Source: JANLQX01 sp043775075
GTDB lineage: Bacteria; Actinomycetota; Acidimicrobiia; Acidimicrobiales; JANYDT01
DNA: 14,514 nt
Assembly (NCBI GenBank): GCA_043775075.1
Contig: JAYVSS010000133.1
Location: 1 to 14,514, forward strand
Reading direction: 5' to 3'
This document shows, piece by piece, positions 14,276 through 14,514 of the stretch. The translations under genes were made by a program, and so were the position numbers. Below the pieces are notes generated by a model that did not search any database, had not been told where the DNA came from, and worked only from the letters and a program-made list of their open reading frames with translations. Within the stretch, counting starts at the first letter, position 1. Every line of letters begins with the position of its first letter.

Positions 14276-14514
14276 CTACTTTCCGGTGAATGTGGCGGGA
14301 CGACGTTCAAGAAACGACGCCACGCCCTCGCGGTGATCATCGCTCTTGAAACACGAGGCCAGAGCAGTCGTATGAGCACGTAGATGTTCTCGTTGGTCGA
14401 GTCCGAGGCCCTCGTACACGAGCTTCTTGATGAGTCGTTGCGACATCGGGGAGCCTACGAGATAGCGCTCCGCCTCTCGGCGCGCGGTGGCCAGCAGGTC
14501 ACCTGGCTCGACAA
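14276..14514 (-). CDS. Enoyl-CoA hydratase/isomerase, C-terminal part (gene runs off the window)
   Basis: The last 78 codons of a crotonase-family gene are visible, ending in TAG at 14276-14278. The ending SDDHREGVASFLERRPATF followed by GK is a classic crotonase C-terminus, in which the helical tail contributes to trimer packing and the acyl-CoA site. Earlier are an Arg-rich helix (ARREAERYL) and SQRLIKKLVYEGLG. The catalytic Glu residues lie outside the window, so hydratase versus isomerase cannot be decided. It is in the same strand and direction as the monooxygenase, consistent with a fatty-acid or steroid breakdown neighbourhood. Confidence 0.85.
   Translation of the reverse strand, partial: VEPGDLLATARREAERYLVGSPMSQRLIKKLVYEGLGLDQREHLRAHTTALASCFKSDDHREGVASFLERRPATFTGK

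Overview
The window is GC-rich, tightly packed chromosomal DNA with frequent GTG and TTG starts, ATGA/GTGA-type gene overlaps and long spurious antisense ORFs. Gene content (acyl-CoA thioesterase, fatty acyl-CoA synthetase, enoyl-CoA hydratase, a Baeyer-Villiger-type flavin monooxygenase, a mycothiol-type DinB-like fragment, an LtrA protein, exported FMN-binding protein) fits a heterotrophic actinobacterium. Something like an Acidimicrobiia member is my best guess, but this is inference, with no rRNA or other marker present. No tRNA, rRNA, CRISPR array, transposase or phage gene was seen.

Left part (1-3158). A TesB-type thioesterase (75-902, minus) ends inside a 55-bp tandem repeat that also supplies its last codons. 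It is followed by about 670 bases of decayed DNA (903-1574). This holds the first ~42 residues of an OmpR-type response regulator running in frame into a remnant of a small membrane protein, which is broken by a TAG. A divergent acyl-CoA synthetase (1611-3158, plus) follows.

Middle part (3128-6799). An EntS-like MFS exporter (minus) overlaps the synthetase end by 31 bp. It lies 35 bp downstream of an exported, lipoprotein-type beta-carbonic anhydrase carrying an unusual Ala/Ser/Thr/Asp-rich insertion. A hotdog/MaoC-like protein (5564-6493, plus) diverges from the carbonic anhydrase. Its 3' end runs against a truncated TIGR03086/maleylpyruvate-isomerase N-domain gene (minus).

Right part (6841-12115, minus) is the most coherent system. 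It appears to be one operon read in the order response regulator, sensor kinase, ferric-reductase-like haem membrane protein, FMN-binding exported protein, ApbE flavin transferase, LtrA membrane protein, then the truncated TIGR03086 gene. Stop/start overlaps link the first three genes, and gaps of 6-41 bp separate the rest. The likely function is a redox chain moving electrons across the membrane to a covalently flavinylated extracytoplasmic protein, controlled by a dedicated two-component system. The kinase has only two cysteines, both in its extracytoplasmic sensor, and a tandem 10-bp repeat upstream of the regulator is a candidate operator.

Right end (12279-14514, minus). A Baeyer-Villiger-type monooxygenase and the C-terminal part of an enoyl-CoA hydratase/isomerase (running off the window) again point to ketone, steroid or fatty-acid breakdown.
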